5,880 nucleotides of DNA. It comes from Bacillota bacterium. GTDB taxonomy: Bacteria; Bacillota; Dethiobacteria; Dethiobacterales; Dethiobacteraceae. The notes under the pieces were generated by a model, which was given only the letters and a program-made list of their open reading frames with translations, had not been told where the DNA came from and made no database searches. Made by a program: the position numbers and the translations under genes. The stretch lies in the NCBI GenBank assembly GCA_012800215.1, contig JAAZJT010000180.1:1-5880 (forward strand), in the 5' to 3' direction. Below, piece after piece: positions 5,873-5,880 of the stretch. Each line of letters begins with the position of its first letter. Position 1 is the first letter of the stretch.

Positions 5873-5880
5873 ACTGGGGA

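Larger units (their letters stand above)
5756..5880. mobile_element. Terminal end of an insertion sequence, probably IS21 family (partial)
   Basis: The sequence from TGTCAAGGCCGG onward has the hallmarks of an IS21-type end. It begins with TG and carries several copies of a GCCGG...AAAAGTTCC motif close to the tip, and it cuts an otherwise normal ATPase reading frame. IS21-family elements are known to have 5'-TG...CA-3' tips and multiple terminal repeats that bind the IstA transposase. No transposase frame is visible in the 125 bases present, so istA/istB would lie beyond 5880, and which end this is cannot be decided. Tn7-like or Tn552-like elements also have TGT tips and repeated transposase sites and are the main alternatives. 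The first base could be 5754 or 5756, as GTGTCA makes the junction slightly ambiguous. Confidence 0.6.

Overview
The window looks like chromosomal DNA of a low-G+C Bacillota (Firmicutes), most likely from the Clostridia/Negativicutes side. The evidence is strong GGAGG/GGTG-type Shine-Dalgarno sites, GTG/TTG start candidates, a SpoIIIE/FtsK translocase with the Firmicute-style winged-helix motif IGYTRAAR, a downstream RodZ (YmfM-like) protein and an AT-rich background. I cannot fix the genus from sequence reading alone.

Left edge (1-335): the start of a leftward gene of unknown function, cut by the window edge after 62 codons. A divergent intergenic region of about 150 bp follows, carrying an extended -10 promoter (TGATATAAT) that points right.

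Centre (336-5386): a compact rightward operon of four genes. They are a PhoU-less Na+/Pi cotransporter-family protein, undecaprenyl-diphosphatase UppP, the DNA translocase FtsK/SpoIIIE and the cytoskeletal adaptor RodZ. Gaps are only 20-29 bp and each of the last three genes has its own good ribosome binding site. A consensus-like promoter (TTGCCG-17-TATAAT) inside the 3' end of uppP may give ftsK-rodZ separate expression. A strong intrinsic terminator (14-bp stem, U tract) closes the unit. The theme is envelope growth and division: UppP recycles the lipid carrier for peptidoglycan, RodZ links MreB to the elongation machinery, and FtsK moves DNA through the closing septum. The phosphate transporter may handle Pi released by UppP, but that is inference.

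Right edge (5387-5880): a short spacer, then the 5' end of a ChlI-like AAA+ ATPase gene with a good Walker A and a Cys/His cluster. Its reading frame stops abruptly. The break coincides with TGTCAAGGCCGG and 24-bp-periodic direct repeats that look like the end of an IS21-type insertion sequence. The gene therefore appears to be disrupted at about 5755/5756, with the transposase genes beyond the window. A hairpin at the very end of the window could mask a translation start signal of the element.

I see no CRISPR array, tRNA, rRNA or defence system. The most notable items are the insertion junction with its repeat array, the hairpin at the right edge, the PhoU-less phosphate transporter placed before uppP, and the internal ftsK promoter.
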